Source of the DNA: JAJDAN01 sp046583095
GTDB lineage: Bacteria > Myxococcota_A > UBA9160 > UBA4427
Direction: 5' to 3'
Assembly: GCA_046583095.1 (NCBI GenBank)
Contig: JAYGDB010000078.1
Location: 11,857 to 75,856, forward strand
DNA length: 64,000 nucleotides
Below the pieces are notes generated by a model. That model ran no database searches. It was not told the origin of the DNA and saw nothing but the letters and a program-made list of their open reading frames with translations. The position numbers and the translations under genes are program-made. Of the stretch, positions 52,771-60,208 are shown piece by piece (within the stretch, counting starts at the first letter, position 1; every line of letters starts with the position of its first letter).

Positions 52771-53517
52771 TCACTTCGCCGAGTATCCTCCATCGACACA
52801 CAGGGTCTGCCCGGTGATGAACCTGGCTGACGAACTGGCCAGAAAGAGGTACGCGGGCGCGATGTCCTCCGGGGTTCCCCAACGGCCCATCGGCGTGCGA
52901 TCCATCTCGGGCTGCTCGAGGGCCGGCACCCCCTTCATGACCCGGGTCATGTTGCTCTCGATGAGGCCCGGCGCGACCGCGTTCACCCGGACATTGTCCT
53001 TCGCCCAGGCAACACCGAGGTTCTTCGTCATCTGCACGATCGCCGCCTTGGCGGCCCCGTAGCCCGGCACCAGCGGCACGGCCACAAACGCCGACATGCT
53101 CGCGATGTTGAGCACGCTGCCGCCTCCCTCGAGGCGGCTCTTCGCGAGCCGATCCTTGCAGCCAACGGCCAACTGGAACGCGCCGAATAGGTTGATGCGC
53201 ACGGCCTCCTCGAAGACCTCGGGCTTCCACTCGTCGCGCGCCACCAGGTTCGCACCGGCGTTGTTGACGAGCACATCGAGGCCGTCCAGTGAATCGACGA
53301 GGGCGTCGAGAGACTCGGGATCGCGCATGTCGGCGCCGCGGTACGAGAACGCCGAGAGGTCGTGGTCGTAGTCGCCGGCCGACGCGCGGGTTCCGGTGAT
53401 CAGCACGTCGGCGCCGGCCTCGGCGAAGCCGTGGGCGATCCCCAGCCCGATGCCGTTCGAGCCGCCGGTCACTAGCACCCGGGTACCCCTGAAGTCGAAG
53501 CTCGCGGGCCCGCTCAT
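52771..53517 (-). CDS. Short-chain dehydrogenase/reductase
   Basis: 248 residues with all SDR marks: TGGSNGIGLGIAHGF cofactor site (17-31), NNAGANL near 87, the catalytic Ser-Tyr-Lys set in IASMSAF and YGAAKAAI, and ARFITGQTLCVDGGYSAK at the C-terminus. NAD(P)-dependent oxidoreductase of unknown substrate. Its ATG overlaps the stop of the alkylsulfatase-like gene (ATGA), so the two are a coupled pair and may act in the same pathway. Confidence 0.93.
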   Translation of the reverse strand: MSGPASFDFRGTRVLVTGGSNGIGLGIAHGFAEAGADVLITGTRASAGDYDHDLSAFSYRGADMRDPESLDALVDSLDGLDVLVNNAGANLVARDEWKPEVFEEAVRINLFGAFQLAVGCKDRLAKSRLEGGGSVLNIASMSAFVAVPLVPGYGAAKAAIVQMTKNLGVAWAKDNVRVNAVAPGLIESNMTRVMKGVPALEQPEMDRTPMGRWGTPEDIAPAYLFLASSSARFITGQTLCVDGGYSAK

Positions 53518-54764
53518 CGTCGCTCCTTCATCGTTGCGATCTCCCGGCGCAGCCACGACAGCATCCAGAAGTTTTCGCTCTCGGCCTCGAGCTGCTCGTG
53601 GGCCGCGATGCTCACGTCCAGGGCGGGGCCGTGGCTCGGATCGACGTTCAGCACGACCTCCGCGAGATGGATCGCTTCGATGGGCTGCTGGGCGTCGAGC
53701 CGCTCCCGGGCGCGCTTGGCGATCGTGTCCGGCCCCACCAGGTCCACCAGATCCCCGTGCACGCTGTTTGCCGGGACCGGATACAGCTCCGTGGTTGATT
53801 CGTGGTGAAACCAGCCGAGGTAGTTCTCGTAGATGGCGCGGACGCACCAGGAAAGCTTCCCGTAGCCCTCGCCGATCGACAGCTCGGGAGGTAGCTGGAT
53901 ATCGCGCATGGCCGTCCAGACGTCCACGCCGTCGTTCATCCGCTTCACCGTCTCCTCGTGCAGGAAGCGGACGGCGTCGCGCAGGTGCTCCAGCTCCCAG
54001 CGGATCACGTCGGCGCCTTCGATGGGCGGACCGTGACCCACCAGCAGCCGTTCGGGCTCGAGCGCCAGCACCCGCTCGAGCGAGTCGATGAAGGCCAATG
54101 CATCGCGGTAGCGATCGCCGCGGATCGTCACGAGATTCGGCACGTGCCCGAAGAGGGCACTGAACAGGTTGCCTGCGAGACAGATGCGGTGCTGCGGAAG
54201 CCAGACCGCCATCGACTCGGTGGTCTCGCCGCCCGGAACGTGGAGGAGTTCGAAGCGGATCCCCCCGAGTTCGAAGTCGTAGCGGTCCGAGAAGGTGAGA
54301 GTCGGCGTGGGCCGGGCTTGGGCGTTCGAACCCAGACCACTCGTCTTCCCATACTCCGCCGCCTTCGCGAGCGTCGCGGCGAACGCGAAGCTGCTGCGCC
54401 CGCCATGGACACGGCGCAGCAGCGCGTCCTCGTCCTGGTAGGCCTGGTTTCCCTCGTGGGCGACGATCTCGGTCCCTTCTTCGCGGAAGAGATCGACCCC
54501 CCCGACGTGGTCGACGTGGGCCTGGGTGAGCAGGATGTATCGGACGGGCCCGTCGTCGACGGCGTCGTAGTTGCGCTTGTGGACCGGAGCCTCGAAGCCC
54601 ATTCCGGTATTGATTACGACCCGGCCCTCGCGGGTCACCACCAGGTAGCTGCTCGACAGTCCCTCGGACATGTAGAGGAATTCGTTGAGCTGTCGCGCTT
54701 CAGGCATCGACGCCGGTTGGATTCCGAAGCCACCGGGGCGGGAGTGATGGACGGGGGTCGGCAT
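53514..54764 (-). CDS. Alkylsulfatase-like metallo-beta-lactamase-fold hydrolase
   Basis: 416 residues. An MBL domain (about 25-255) is followed by an alkyl-sulfatase-type dimerisation region with GYGKLSWCVRAIYENYLGWFH near 308-328 and a C-terminal domain resembling the SCP2-like part of alkylsulfatases, shortened. The metal motif usually written HxHxDH here reads TQAHVDHVGG (80-89): Gln81 replaces the first His. A second metal-binding site (VPGGETTESMAVWLP) is weak. Alkylsulfatases cleave sulfate from alkyl sulfates; the replaced ligand could mean altered metal use. The ATG at 54764 follows GGAGAGCGCCC. Confidence 0.85.
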   Translation of the reverse strand: MPTPVHHSRPGGFGIQPASMPEARQLNEFLYMSEGLSSSYLVVTREGRVVINTGMGFEAPVHKRNYDAVDDGPVRYILLTQAHVDHVGGVDLFREEGTEIVAHEGNQAYQDEDALLRRVHGGRSSFAFAATLAKAAEYGKTSGLGSNAQARPTPTLTFSDRYDFELGGIRFELLHVPGGETTESMAVWLPQHRICLAGNLFSALFGHVPNLVTIRGDRYRDALAFIDSLERVLALEPERLLVGHGPPIEGADVIRWELEHLRDAVRFLHEETVKRMNDGVDVWTAMRDIQLPPELSIGEGYGKLSWCVRAIYENYLGWFHHESTTELYPVPANSVHGDLVDLVGPDTIAKRARERLDAQQPIEAIHLAEVVLNVDPSHGPALDVSIAAHEQLEAESENFWMLSWLRREIATMKERR

Positions 54765-54788
54765 GGGCGCTCTCCTCGAGAGTCGCGA

Positions 54789-54794
54789 TAGAAT
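54789..54794 (+). promoter_or_regulatory. Putative -10 (TAGAAT) of the VOC-family gene
   Basis: TAGAAT lies 33 bases upstream of the ATG at 54828, with GGGAGG (54817-54822) as ribosome binding site; a leadered promoter in the 63-base divergent gap. Confidence 0.5.
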
Positions 54795-54827
54795 GGCTGG
54801 CCCTGGATTCTCGCACGGGAGGCAGAC

Positions 54828-55283
54828 ATGTCGAACCCCCAACAACTCGCCGATCTCGGCCTCGGGTCGATCGAGCAGGTCGCCTATATCGTCGAGGACA
54901 TGGAGCGCGCGATCCCGCGCTACGAGGCGCTGTTCGGGCCCTTCACGGTGAGCGAGCAGACGCTCGACGACTGCACGGTGCGGGGTGCCAGCACCGATCT
55001 CGAGATGAAGATGGCCGTCAACAACTCCAGCCCCGTCGAAATCGAGCTGATCCAGCCCGTGAAGGGCGACTCCCCGTGGTCCGAGCATCTCGAGAGCCAC
55101 GGCGAAGGGCTCCACCACGTCCGCTTCCGGGTGACCGGCATCGACGCGAAGCTCGAAGAGCTGGGCGGGCGAGGCTTCGAGACCCTGATGTACAAGCGCT
55201 TCGGGCCGGACATCGCCTTCGCGTATCTCGAGACGCCGGCGGAGTTCGGCGCTCACATCATCGAGCTGCTGGAGATGCCGTAG
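54828..55283 (+). CDS. VOC-family (glyoxalase-like) protein
   Basis: 151 residues with two beta-alpha-beta-beta-beta units: IEQVAYIVEDMERAIPRYEALFGPF near the start and LHHVRFRVTGIDAKLEELGGRGFE in the middle, ending FGAHIIELLEMP. The metal ligands common in methylmalonyl-CoA epimerase-like members (H..H) are only partly obvious (HHVRF and the final E). It could be an epimerase, dioxygenase or lyase. Divergent from the alkylsulfatase-like gene, convergent with the next SDR by three bases. Confidence 0.85.
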   Translation: MSNPQQLADLGLGSIEQVAYIVEDMERAIPRYEALFGPFTVSEQTLDDCTVRGASTDLEMKMAVNNSSPVEIELIQPVKGDSPWSEHLESHGEGLHHVRFRVTGIDAKLEELGGRGFETLMYKRFGPDIAFAYLETPAEFGAHIIELLEMP

Positions 55284-55286
55284 CTC

Positions 55287-56030
55287 TCAGACCTCGTCCC
55301 TGGGCTCGTTCTCGAGGTTCACGATCTCGCCGACCTTCGATTCGTCCCGGATCAGATCCAGGACGGCGGCCGCGATGTCTTCCGGCTGAAACGGCACAAT
55401 GGAGTCATAGAAGGGCCGCAGCCAGTCGGCGATCCGACCGTCACCGGTCTCGAGAATCATCGGCGTCTCAACGATGCCCGGACAGACACAATTGACCCGA
55501 ACGCCGTAGCTGTCGGCCAGGTGCGTGCACGAGTTCGTGAAGTTCACGACACCGGCCTTCGTGCCCGCATAGACGGCTTGGGGGGGGAGCGGCATGAAGG
55601 CCGCACCCGAACTGGTATTGATGACGACGCCACCACCGCTGCGCTTCATCGGCTCGAGTGCGAGTTGGGTCCCCAGTACCACAGCTCGCAGGTTCACATC
55701 GACGATCGCGGCACAGCGCTCCGGCTCGACATCGGGCCACATCCCCGATCCCTCGCCCATGCCCGCGTTGTTGTGGAGCACGTCCAGCCGGCCGTAGCGG
55801 CTCTCGGTCTCGCTGAAGAGCTTCCGCAGTGAATCAAGGTCAGCGACGTCCGTCCGGAGGGGGAGCGCCTCGCTACCGGCGGCGGTGACGGCGGCCGCAG
55901 TCTGCTCGGCCTCCTGCAGGTCTGCGAGTACGACCGCTCGGGCACCGGCCTGCGCGAGAGCCACGGCCGTCGCACGTCCGATTCCACTGGCGGCTCCGGT
56001 GACGATCGCGACACGGTCCTGGATTTCCAT
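55287..56030 (-). CDS. Short-chain dehydrogenase/reductase
   Basis: 247 residues from ATG 56030 (a GTG three bases earlier is possible). Cofactor motif TGAASGIGRATAVALAQAG (13-31), NNAGMGEG near 88, catalytic set NTSSGAAF and YAGTKAG, and NCVCPGIVETPM. Substrate unknown; the C-terminal EPRDEV lacks the usual VDGG signature, so it belongs to a diverged subgroup. Divergent from the sulfotransferase gene with 38 bases between starts. Confidence 0.92.
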   Translation of the reverse strand: MEIQDRVAIVTGAASGIGRATAVALAQAGARAVVLADLQEAEQTAAAVTAAGSEALPLRTDVADLDSLRKLFSETESRYGRLDVLHNNAGMGEGSGMWPDVEPERCAAIVDVNLRAVVLGTQLALEPMKRSGGGVVINTSSGAAFMPLPPQAVYAGTKAGVVNFTNSCTHLADSYGVRVNCVCPGIVETPMILETGDGRIADWLRPFYDSIVPFQPEDIAAAVLDLIRDESKVGEIVNLENEPRDEV

Positions 56031-56036
56031 CACTCG

Positions 56037-56042
56037 ACGGTA
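56037..56042 (-). promoter_or_regulatory. Putative -10 (TACCGT), leaderless start of the SDR gene
   Basis: TACCGT ends exactly six bases before the ATG at 56030. Confidence 0.4.
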
Positions 56043-56054
56043 GCAGCGAGTTGC

Positions 56055-56060
56055 TAGCCT
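56055..56060 (+). promoter_or_regulatory. Putative -10 (TAGCCT), leaderless start of the sulfotransferase gene
   Basis: TAGCCT ends eight bases before the ATG at 56069, and no Shine-Dalgarno sequence is present. Confidence 0.45.
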
Positions 56061-56068
56061 GAGATGTC

Positions 56069-57313
56069 ATGGTCAGCCTTCCCTCCCTTCCTCTCCCGGT
56101 TCGCTTCTACAACGGCCTCCGCCGCCTGGCAAGCCGGGTCGGCGTTCCCGTCGGGCGCCTCGACGCGAACACCCTGATGCAGCGAGCGCGGACGAACACC
56201 GGGCTGTCCGACTTCGGCCCGGACACCTTCCGCGAACCACTCGAGCATCTCATCGCCTCGCTCGAGGCGGACGCCGGTCTGACCGCCCTCGGCTACGACA
56301 TCGCGGCGCAGCAGCTGACCGGCGCACTCGAGAACCGACTCCGCTTGAACGAGTGCATCGCACGAGAGCCCGAAATCACCCGAGGTGAAATCACGCGGCC
56401 GGTCTTCATCGTCGGCATGCCCCGAACCGGGACGAGCATCCTGCACGAATTGGTGGCCCAGGATCCGAACGTGCGGGTACCCCTGACCTGGGAGGTGACC
56501 TCTCCGACGCCCCCGCCCGAAACGGCCAGCTACGCGAGCGACCCTCGCATCCGGGAGTGCAACGAGTCCCTCGCCGGCACGGACCGGCTGATTCCCGGCT
56601 TTCGCAAGATGCACCGAATGGACGCTCAACTGCCCCAGGAAGACGTCTCCATGACGTCTCTCGAGTTCACCAGCATGCTCTACGAGGCGTCGTTCCGACT
56701 CCCGAGCTACACGGCCTGGTTCCATCGCGACGCCGACATGAGGCCCGCGTATCGACTGCACCGCCGCTTCCTCCAGGTTCTGCAGTGGCGGTGCCCGGCC
56801 GATCGTTGGATCCTGAAGACACCCGGACATCTCTGGGCTCTCGACTCGCTGCTCGCCGAGTATCCCGACGCGTGCCTGATCCAGACCCACCGGGATCCTC
56901 TCCAGATCGTGTCCTCGCTGACGAGCCTGCTGACGACGCTGCGGGCCCTCGCGAGCGACCGCGTCGATCCTCACGACATCGCGCGCGAGTGGTCGGAGTT
57001 GAACGCCCAGGCCTACGACGCCTCTATCGAAGCCCGGGAGAGCGGGCTGATCGCGCCCGACCAGGTGATCGACATCCACTTCCACGACTTCATGGCCGAT
57101 CCGTTCGCACAGATCCAACGCATCTACGCGAAGTTCGGCCTCGACTACACCGACGCCGCCGACGCCCGCATGCGCGCATACCTCGCCGAGCACTCCGACG
57201 AAGAGCACGGCAAGCACGCGCATCGCTTCGAAGACACCGGCCTGGACGTCGGCGAGGCTCGCGAACGTGTCGCGCGATACGTGGACTACTTCGACATCCC
57301 GTCGGAGGTATGA
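56069..57313 (+). CDS. Sulfotransferase-family protein
   Basis: 414 residues. The 5'-phosphosulfate loop RPVFIVGMPRTGTSILHEL (110-128) is a clear PAPS-binding P-loop, and the 3'-phosphate region DACLIQTHRDPLQIVSSLTSLL near 268-289 follows. These enzymes transfer sulfate from PAPS to an acceptor hydroxyl or amine, though the family also has non-sulfating members. The family is large in marine and soil deltaproteobacteria. With the alkylsulfatase-like hydrolase 1.3 kb away this hints at sulfated-metabolite chemistry. The acceptor is unknown. Confidence 0.9.
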   Translation: MVSLPSLPLPVRFYNGLRRLASRVGVPVGRLDANTLMQRARTNTGLSDFGPDTFREPLEHLIASLEADAGLTALGYDIAAQQLTGALENRLRLNECIAREPEITRGEITRPVFIVGMPRTGTSILHELVAQDPNVRVPLTWEVTSPTPPPETASYASDPRIRECNESLAGTDRLIPGFRKMHRMDAQLPQEDVSMTSLEFTSMLYEASFRLPSYTAWFHRDADMRPAYRLHRRFLQVLQWRCPADRWILKTPGHLWALDSLLAEYPDACLIQTHRDPLQIVSSLTSLLTTLRALASDRVDPHDIAREWSELNAQAYDASIEARESGLIAPDQVIDIHFHDFMADPFAQIQRIYAKFGLDYTDAADARMRAYLAEHSDEEHGKHAHRFEDTGLDVGEARERVARYVDYFDIPSEV

Positions 57314-57376
57314 AGAGAAGAGATAGACGACAAGGCTCCGGTCGCCGAAACGAAGGCGGAGTGAGCGATCGAGTAG

Positions 57377-57392
57377 AGGCGGCCGGCCGCCT
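57377..57392. repeat. Perfect 16-bp palindrome in a convergent intergenic gap
   Basis: AGGCGGCCGGCCGCCT reads the same on both strands. It lies in the 93-base gap between the sulfotransferase and EthD stops. No T-tract follows. Confidence 0.5.
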
Positions 57393-57406
57393 TGGCTGGA
57401 ACGGAG

Positions 57407-58093
57407 CTATCCCTGGAAATACTCCGACATGGGCGTCGATTCGAGGGCGCTCAGATCGAGGAAGGCGTTGACACTGTCCATCATGCGCGCCAGCCGACGC
57501 TTGTGCTCTTCCTTCGAGTCGCAGGCGTACCAGGCGAGCGGGTCGGTCAACGCCTCGATCGGGAAACTCTCCTCGACGATTCCATCCCAGTCTGCGCCCT
57601 CTTCCGTGAGGCGACGAACCACCGCATTTCGCACATAGGCGAAGGTCGACTGCGTCTCGATGGCCACCCGCTTGTGCTCGATGTTCCAGCGATCGATGAA
57701 CTCTGCATACGAGATGTCGGGCTTCTGCTTGATGCAGGTGACGAGGTTCGCGCCCTTGGCCCGCTCGCCGACAGGCGGCTCGTGGACGAGCGGTCGAGAC
57801 TCGACGACCAGGTAGCCGGCCAGGCTTGCTGCCTCGGCGTCCAGGGCGGCTTCGCAAGGACTGCGGTCGTCGGCGTTCTGCATCCAGAAGGAGACCATCG
57901 CGCGGATCGGCGGATCCGAGAGGCGAATTTTCACCCCGGAGCCGTCGGCGACGCCCTCGTCGTCGACGTTCACGCTGATCCCTGAGGCACCCGCCTCGCG
58001 CAGAGCGGGTACAGCCTTCTCGATCAGCGCGCCGCGCAGGTCGGCTCCAGGGACGTCGGTCTCCCGCGTGATCAGATAGACGAGCTTCTCCAC
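57407..58093 (-). CDS. EthD-domain protein
   Basis: 228 residues, GTG start with AGGAAGGAAG upstream. Two ferredoxin-like halves; the second has the EthD pattern CIKQKPDISYAEFIDRWNIEHKRVAIETQ near 120-150 and a C-terminal WYACDSKEEHKRRLARMMDS. EthD-like proteins are dimeric alpha-beta barrels acting in degradation or as accessory proteins in natural-product or ether catabolism. It lies 21 bases after the CmcJ/NvfI-like gene and is co-transcribed with it. Confidence 0.82.
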   Translation of the reverse strand: MEKLVYLITRETDVPGADLRGALIEKAVPALREAGASGISVNVDDEGVADGSGVKIRLSDPPIRAMVSFWMQNADDRSPCEAALDAEAASLAGYLVVESRPLVHEPPVGERAKGANLVTCIKQKPDISYAEFIDRWNIEHKRVAIETQSTFAYVRNAVVRRLTEEGADWDGIVEESFPIEALTDPLAWYACDSKEEHKRRLARMMDSVNAFLDLSALESTPMSEYFQG

Positions 58094-58114
58094 TTCACTT
58101 CCTTCCTGGGATGG

Positions 58115-58909
58115 CTAGAAAAACGCGAGGGTCCGCACCTCGATGCTCTCACGCGGCTTGGCACCTTCGAGGCTGGTGGGATCGTCGATCGCGCTGTGGG
58201 CGGTGAAGCGGGCAACTCCGGTTGCGGAGTCGTAGCACTTGAGGAGCATCACCTCGTCTGCCCGCATGGCCGGGTAGTAGTACCAGCGATGAGCCGGATC
58301 GAAGCGGAGGGAGTAGACCTCGCCGGTGCGATCCGCGTACTCGAGGCTCGTCTCGACGAAATCGTCCTGCTTCATCGTCTGGGCGTCACAGAACGCGAGG
58401 GGCGTCTCCTCGACGGGACCCCGGATCGGCTTCCAGACGTTGATGACCGAGAAGCGCCGGGTGAGCAGATCCTCCGCCTCGTCGGGCAGCAGATCGCGAA
58501 CCCGCTGCGGCCCCGAGGTCAACGTGTAGTCGTTGTGGGCGAAGCGGACGGGAGCCTGGGCACCGTCCTCGCCGCGTTCGGCCTTCTGGGGATTGCGCAC
58601 ATTGTGGTCGAACGCGAGCACGCGTCGCGCGCCTGTCACCCCGGCGACCAACTTCTCCACCTCGGGGTAGTAGACCGTGCGAGCCGAGTCTGGGTCGTAC
58701 AGGTTCAGCGCAGCAGTCTCGTGATGCACGAGAGTGAAGCCCTCGCAATCCAGGGACGGGGCGGGATCGAGGGCCCGCGCGTCGCGGATCGGAAGCACGC
58801 GGCGATCGCCTTTCGTATTTCGCCAGCGCATCCCCTTGGGCGGCTCCGTGAGCCAATAGACGGGTCGCTCGCTCATCGGCGCCAGGTAATTCAGCATCGA
58901 CTCGACCAT
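58115..58909 (-). CDS. CmcJ/NvfI-family oxidoreductase-like protein
   Basis: 264 residues, start ATG at 58909 with GGAG upstream. Resembles the CmcJ/NvfI (asaB-like) group: an N-terminal GFTLVHHETAALNLYDPDSARTVYYPE region, then FDHNVRNPQ, HNDYT near 125-129, FSVINVWKPI near 155 and the C-terminal RFTAHSAIDDPTS. HNDYT and the later His fit the 2-oxoglutarate/Fe(II)-dependent fold proposed for some members. The reaction here is unknown. First gene of a two-gene unit with EthD. Confidence 0.82.
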   Translation of the reverse strand: MVESMLNYLAPMSERPVYWLTEPPKGMRWRNTKGDRRVLPIRDARALDPAPSLDCEGFTLVHHETAALNLYDPDSARTVYYPEVEKLVAGVTGARRVLAFDHNVRNPQKAERGEDGAQAPVRFAHNDYTLTSGPQRVRDLLPDEAEDLLTRRFSVINVWKPIRGPVEETPLAFCDAQTMKQDDFVETSLEYADRTGEVYSLRFDPAHRWYYYPAMRADEVMLLKCYDSATGVARFTAHSAIDDPTSLEGAKPRESIEVRTLAFF

Positions 58910-58935
58910 GGGGATCTCCAACCGACGGGACCCCG

Positions 58936-58941
58936 ATTCTA
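58936..58941 (-). promoter_or_regulatory. Putative -10 (TAGAAT) of the CmcJ/NvfI-like operon
   Basis: TAGAAT lies 26 bases upstream of the ATG at 58909, with GGAG between, a leadered promoter. Confidence 0.45.
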
Positions 58942-58975
58942 ACCGACATCGGGCTCGCGTTAGAGCGTCTCCAGT

Positions 58976-60208
58976 CTAGCGCGAACCGGACTTGTCCCCG
59001 CGTTCCGATCGATCCGATCGATCCGACCGATCCGACCGATCCGATCGATCCGCTCGCTCGGACCGTTCGTGGCGCTCGCCGCGCCCCGAACTGCTGCGGT
59101 CGCCCCGATCGCCGCGGTCGCCCTGCTCGCCCTTGCCGGAGCGTACCGAGTCGATGCGGTCACTCCGCTGTAGACGTTCGACGCGAATCCGCGCCGCGCG
59201 CAGTCGGCCCTTCGAATCGAGCCGCCCCTCCACGCGAACTATTCTGTCGCGGCCCGGATTGCGATCGGCTGGCGCGAGTCCCGAGGCGTCGATGGACGTT
59301 CCCGCGATCCGGAAGTCGGCTCCCGCGCGATCCGGCCGCACGAAGCCCTGCAGCGAAAGTCGAACCACGTCCGGCGCATCGACCGACGCCGCTGTAACGC
59401 TCGCGTCTTCGAGCGTGCCAGTGCGAGGGTTCCAGATCCCGCGGAAGACCACACGGTCGCCGCTCTCGAACCCCTGGGCGCCCGATGCAACCTTCGCCCG
59501 CAGGTCTGCGACATACGCGGTATTGCCCGAAACCGACTCGGCGACGCCGACGACCGACGCGAGCCCTTCTGGCTCGCTGCGATCGATTCGGGTCGCAACG
59601 ACCACGCCGTCTGCACGCCGCTGGCCGCTGATATCGGCTCGGTCTCCCGGCTCCAGCGCAGCGACCACTCCGTCATCCGAAAGCTCGACCGGCTGGCCCA
59701 TCACCCAGACCCGGCGAGCCTCGCGATCGACTCGCGTCACCGGACCCGAGAGCGCGCTCTCCATCACGATCCTGCGAGCGCGCAGTGGTGTTCCCGACTC
59801 GGCGATGACGCGCACCACATGACCGACCTCGAGGTCCTTTGCGGCCGCCGCCTCGCCGTTGCGTACCACCGGGGTCGCATCGTCATAGCCGATCCGCAAG
59901 CCGTTCACACAGATGCTGCCAAAACCGGTGATCGTGCCGAGGATCCCGGTCCCGCCGGTGCCGCTGCCCTCGTCGCCGCGAAGGCCCGTCCCGCCCATGC
60001 CGCTGCTCGCATATCCAGAGAGGCCAGTCCCGCCGGTGCCGCTGCCCTCGTCGCCGCGAAGACCCGTCCCGCCGGTGCCGCTACCTCCCGGGTGCAACTG
60101 GCTGGCCGCAAGCTCGCAGGGCGAGGCAGGGGGGAGCTCTTCGGCCGAAACGAGCCCGGCAAGACCAACGACGAGCACGAGACGCAGAACCTGTTCAATC
60201 CGAATCAT
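58976..60208 (-). CDS. DUF5666-domain exported protein with N- and C-terminal repeats
   Basis: 410 residues. A signal peptide (1-22) is followed by four 13-residue GSGTGGTG-type repeats (42-93). DUF5666-type beta domains span about 94-345 (IGYDDATPVVRNGEAAAAKDLEVG near 106, GLASVVGVAESVSGNTAYV near 215, VRVEGRLDSKGRLRAARI near 323). An Arg/Asp/Gly tail ends in five DRS repeats (387-401). Such GG-TG repeats ahead of an ITGFGSICVNG stretch are characteristic of DUF5666 proteins. Function unknown; likely a periplasmic or surface beta protein. It overlaps the DUF6502 gene by 14 bases as the last gene of a four-gene operon. Confidence 0.82.
   Translation of the reverse strand: MIRIEQVLRLVLVVGLAGLVSAEELPPASPCELAASQLHPGGSGTGGTGLRGDEGSGTGGTGLSGYASSGMGGTGLRGDEGSGTGGTGILGTITGFGSICVNGLRIGYDDATPVVRNGEAAAAKDLEVGHVVRVIAESGTPLRARRIVMESALSGPVTRVDREARRVWVMGQPVELSDDGVVAALEPGDRADISGQRRADGVVVATRIDRSEPEGLASVVGVAESVSGNTAYVADLRAKVASGAQGFESGDRVVFRGIWNPRTGTLEDASVTAASVDAPDVVRLSLQGFVRPDRAGADFRIAGTSIDASGLAPADRNPGRDRIVRVEGRLDSKGRLRAARIRVERLQRSDRIDSVRSGKGEQGDRGDRGDRSSSGRGERHERSERADRSDRSDRSDRSDRSERGDKSGSR
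59006..59050 (-). repeat. Five tandem DRS codon triplets (9-bp period)
   Basis: GATCGATCC-type nine-base units encode residues 387-401 of the DUF5666 protein. Seen in the DNA as a run of GATCGATCC and GATCGGTCC variants. Confidence 0.9.
59930..60085 (-). repeat. Four 39-bp tandem repeats encoding GSGTGGTGLRGDE-type units
   Basis: Residues 42-93 of the DUF5666 protein are four units of exactly 13 residues: copies 1 and 3 end LRGDE, copies 2 and 4 end LSGYA and ILGTI. The period is a multiple of three, so gain or loss of units keeps the frame. Confidence 0.9.

Noticed and set aside
59006..59050. Short direct repeats considered as a CRISPR-like array
   Set aside because: Period is nine bases, in frame, without spacers, so it is a coding repeat.
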